Positions 63,149 through 64,000 of a stretch of DNA of 64,000 bases are shown here, piece after piece. Below the pieces are notes generated by a model. That model did no database searches. It had not been told where the DNA came from and saw only the letters and a list, made by a program, of their open reading frames with translations. Position 1 is the first letter of the stretch, and every line of letters starts with the position of its first letter. The stretch is from Aureimonas altamirensis (GTDB taxonomy: Bacteria > Pseudomonadota > Alphaproteobacteria > Rhizobiales > Rhizobiaceae): positions 1 through 64,000 of the forward strand of contig NZ_JAMQCO010000005.1 of NCBI RefSeq assembly GCF_023702225.1, written 5' to 3'. The translations under genes were made by a program, and so were the position numbers.

Positions 63149-64000
63149 TCAGCGGCGGCGGCTGACCCGCATGGGCAGGCCGCCGCGCGGTTGAACCGTA
63201 ATCTTCTGCACCGGATAGGGCTGCTCGGTGCCGGCATAGTCGAAACGCAGATGCCGCATGAGGCTGGCGAGGGCGATGACGCCCTCGTGCATGGCGAAGC
63301 TCGAGCCGATACAGACCCGGGGCCCGACGCCGAAGGGCAGGTACTGGAAGCGGTCGAGCTTCTCGCGCTCTCCCGGCATGAACCGGTCCGGTATGAAGTA
63401 GCCGGGCCTGTCCCAATAGAGCTCGTTGCGGTGGACGAGCCACGGCATCACCAAAAGGGAAGCGCCGGCGGGAATGTCGATGCCGCCGACGCAATCGTCG
63501 GCCAGCGCCGTCCGGTTCAGCGATGGGGCCGGCGGATAGAGACGCATCGCTTCTTCCAGCGCGGCCCGTGTGCGCGGCAGCTTGTCCAGCCACTGTGCCG
63601 GATCGGGCAGGCCGTCCAGCGTGGCATCCAGCTCTTCCTCGACCTTGCGGCGCTCGTCCGGCGCCTGCGCCAGGAGATAGAGGGTCCATCCCAAGGCACG
63701 AGCCGTCGTCTCGTGGCCGGCGCCGATGAAGGTGATGATGTTGTCCTCGATCTCGGATCGCGAGAGGCCGTCCGTCTTCAGCAGCATCGTCAGGAAATCG
63801 CCCGGCGCGGCGTCCGGGGCGCGCTCCAGCATCGCGATGCGTCGCTCCATGGTGTCGGCGATCAGCTTGCGGAAGTAATTGGTGCTGCGCATGCCGATCA
63901 GCCTGTTGATGCGCGGCAGGAAGGCGGGGGCATCGAGGATGTCCAGCGGGTCCACCCGTCCCATGCGGGCCAGAAACGTTTCCATCGAGCGGGCGAATTC
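63149..64000 (-). CDS. Cytochrome P450, C-terminal part (runs off the window)
   Basis: The frame is open to the right edge, so only about 283 C-terminal residues of perhaps 450 are here. The I-helix FIGAGHETTARALGW, the K-helix EEAMRLYPPAP, the PERF-like segment FIPDRFMPGE and the haem loop FGVGPRVCIGSSFAMHEG with its cysteine are all present, so it should be active. It is a haem monooxygenase of unknown substrate. An ATG at 63985 is internal, since the reading frame goes on (EFARS) past it. It is convergent with cysK. Confidence 0.93.
   Translation of the reverse strand, partial: EFARSMETFLARMGRVDPLDILDAPAFLPRINRLIGMRSTNYFRKLIADTMERRIAMLERAPDAAPGDFLTMLLKTDGLSRSEIEDNIITFIGAGHETTARALGWTLYLLAQAPDERRKVEEELDATLDGLPDPAQWLDKLPRTRAALEEAMRLYPPAPSLNRTALADDCVGGIDIPAGASLLVMPWLVHRNELYWDRPGYFIPDRFMPGEREKLDRFQYLPFGVGPRVCIGSSFAMHEGVIALASLMRHLRFDYAGTEQPYPVQKITVQPRGGLPMRVSRRR

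Overview
The window is a high-GC, gene-dense stretch of chromosome from an alphaproteobacterium, almost certainly of the order Hyphomicrobiales (Rhizobiales). The evidence is an Irr-type Fur regulator beside fabA-fabB-fabI, the block divL / tsaE-phosphotransferase / murU-like / addB / addA / trxA, an Omp25/31-like outer membrane protein, ubiE-ubiB-coaBC-dut, and candidate GANTC (CcrM) and CtrA sites. Aurantimonadaceae is a guess that the sequence alone cannot prove. No rRNA, intact tRNA, CRISPR array, prophage or insertion sequence was seen.

Layout. 1-6.6 kb: the end of etfA, hbdA, the fabA-fabB-fabI operon, irr, a secreted hypothetical, an SH3 protein and a D-2-hydroxyacid dehydrogenase. 6.6-12.4 kb: a replication block (dnaA, dnaN, recF and a MoeB/ThiF-like gene on the minus strand), a rhodanese, then a 675-bp gene-free region rich in GANTC sites that is a candidate origin. 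12.4-18.3 kb: rmuC, ackA-pta and a membrane-bound PQQ dehydrogenase. 18.3-31.7 kb: trxA, addAB, a muropeptide-recycling pair partly fused to TsaE, the DivL-type pseudo-kinase, and ahcY. 31.7-34.7 kb: D-/L-alanine catabolism (dadX-dadA with a divergent Lrp-family gene). 34.7-35.4 kb: a vapBC toxin-antitoxin pair behind a perfect inverted repeat. 35.4-43.2 kb: a sugar-type ABC importer with two dehydrogenases under a divergent LacI-family regulator. 43.2-45.8 kb: small accessory and membrane genes. 45.8-54.4 kb: a low-oxygen respiration module (hemN, cydX, cydB, cydA, a perfect FNR box, cydD, cydC, and a four-cysteine Fnr regulator). 54.6-64 kb: outer membrane protein, rpsT, mutM, ubiE-ubiB-coaBC-dut, a methyltransferase, cysK and part of a cytochrome P450.

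How parts work together. The cyd block holds the structural, assembly, haem-synthesis and regulatory genes for cytochrome bd, and one FNR box lies between the two divergent units. The importer operon probably brings in a sugar or sugar acid and oxidises it with a DenD-like dehydrogenase and a short-chain dehydrogenase. The substrate is unknown, and a perfect palindrome upstream is a likely LacI-family operator. Cell-cycle signals recur: DivL with tyrosine in place of the phospho-accepting histidine, a GANTC cluster near dnaA, and a perfect CtrA-type site in front of the fnr-like gene. Nothing in the window is plainly a new defence or mobile system. The best leads are regulatory architecture and the uncharacterised catabolic operon.
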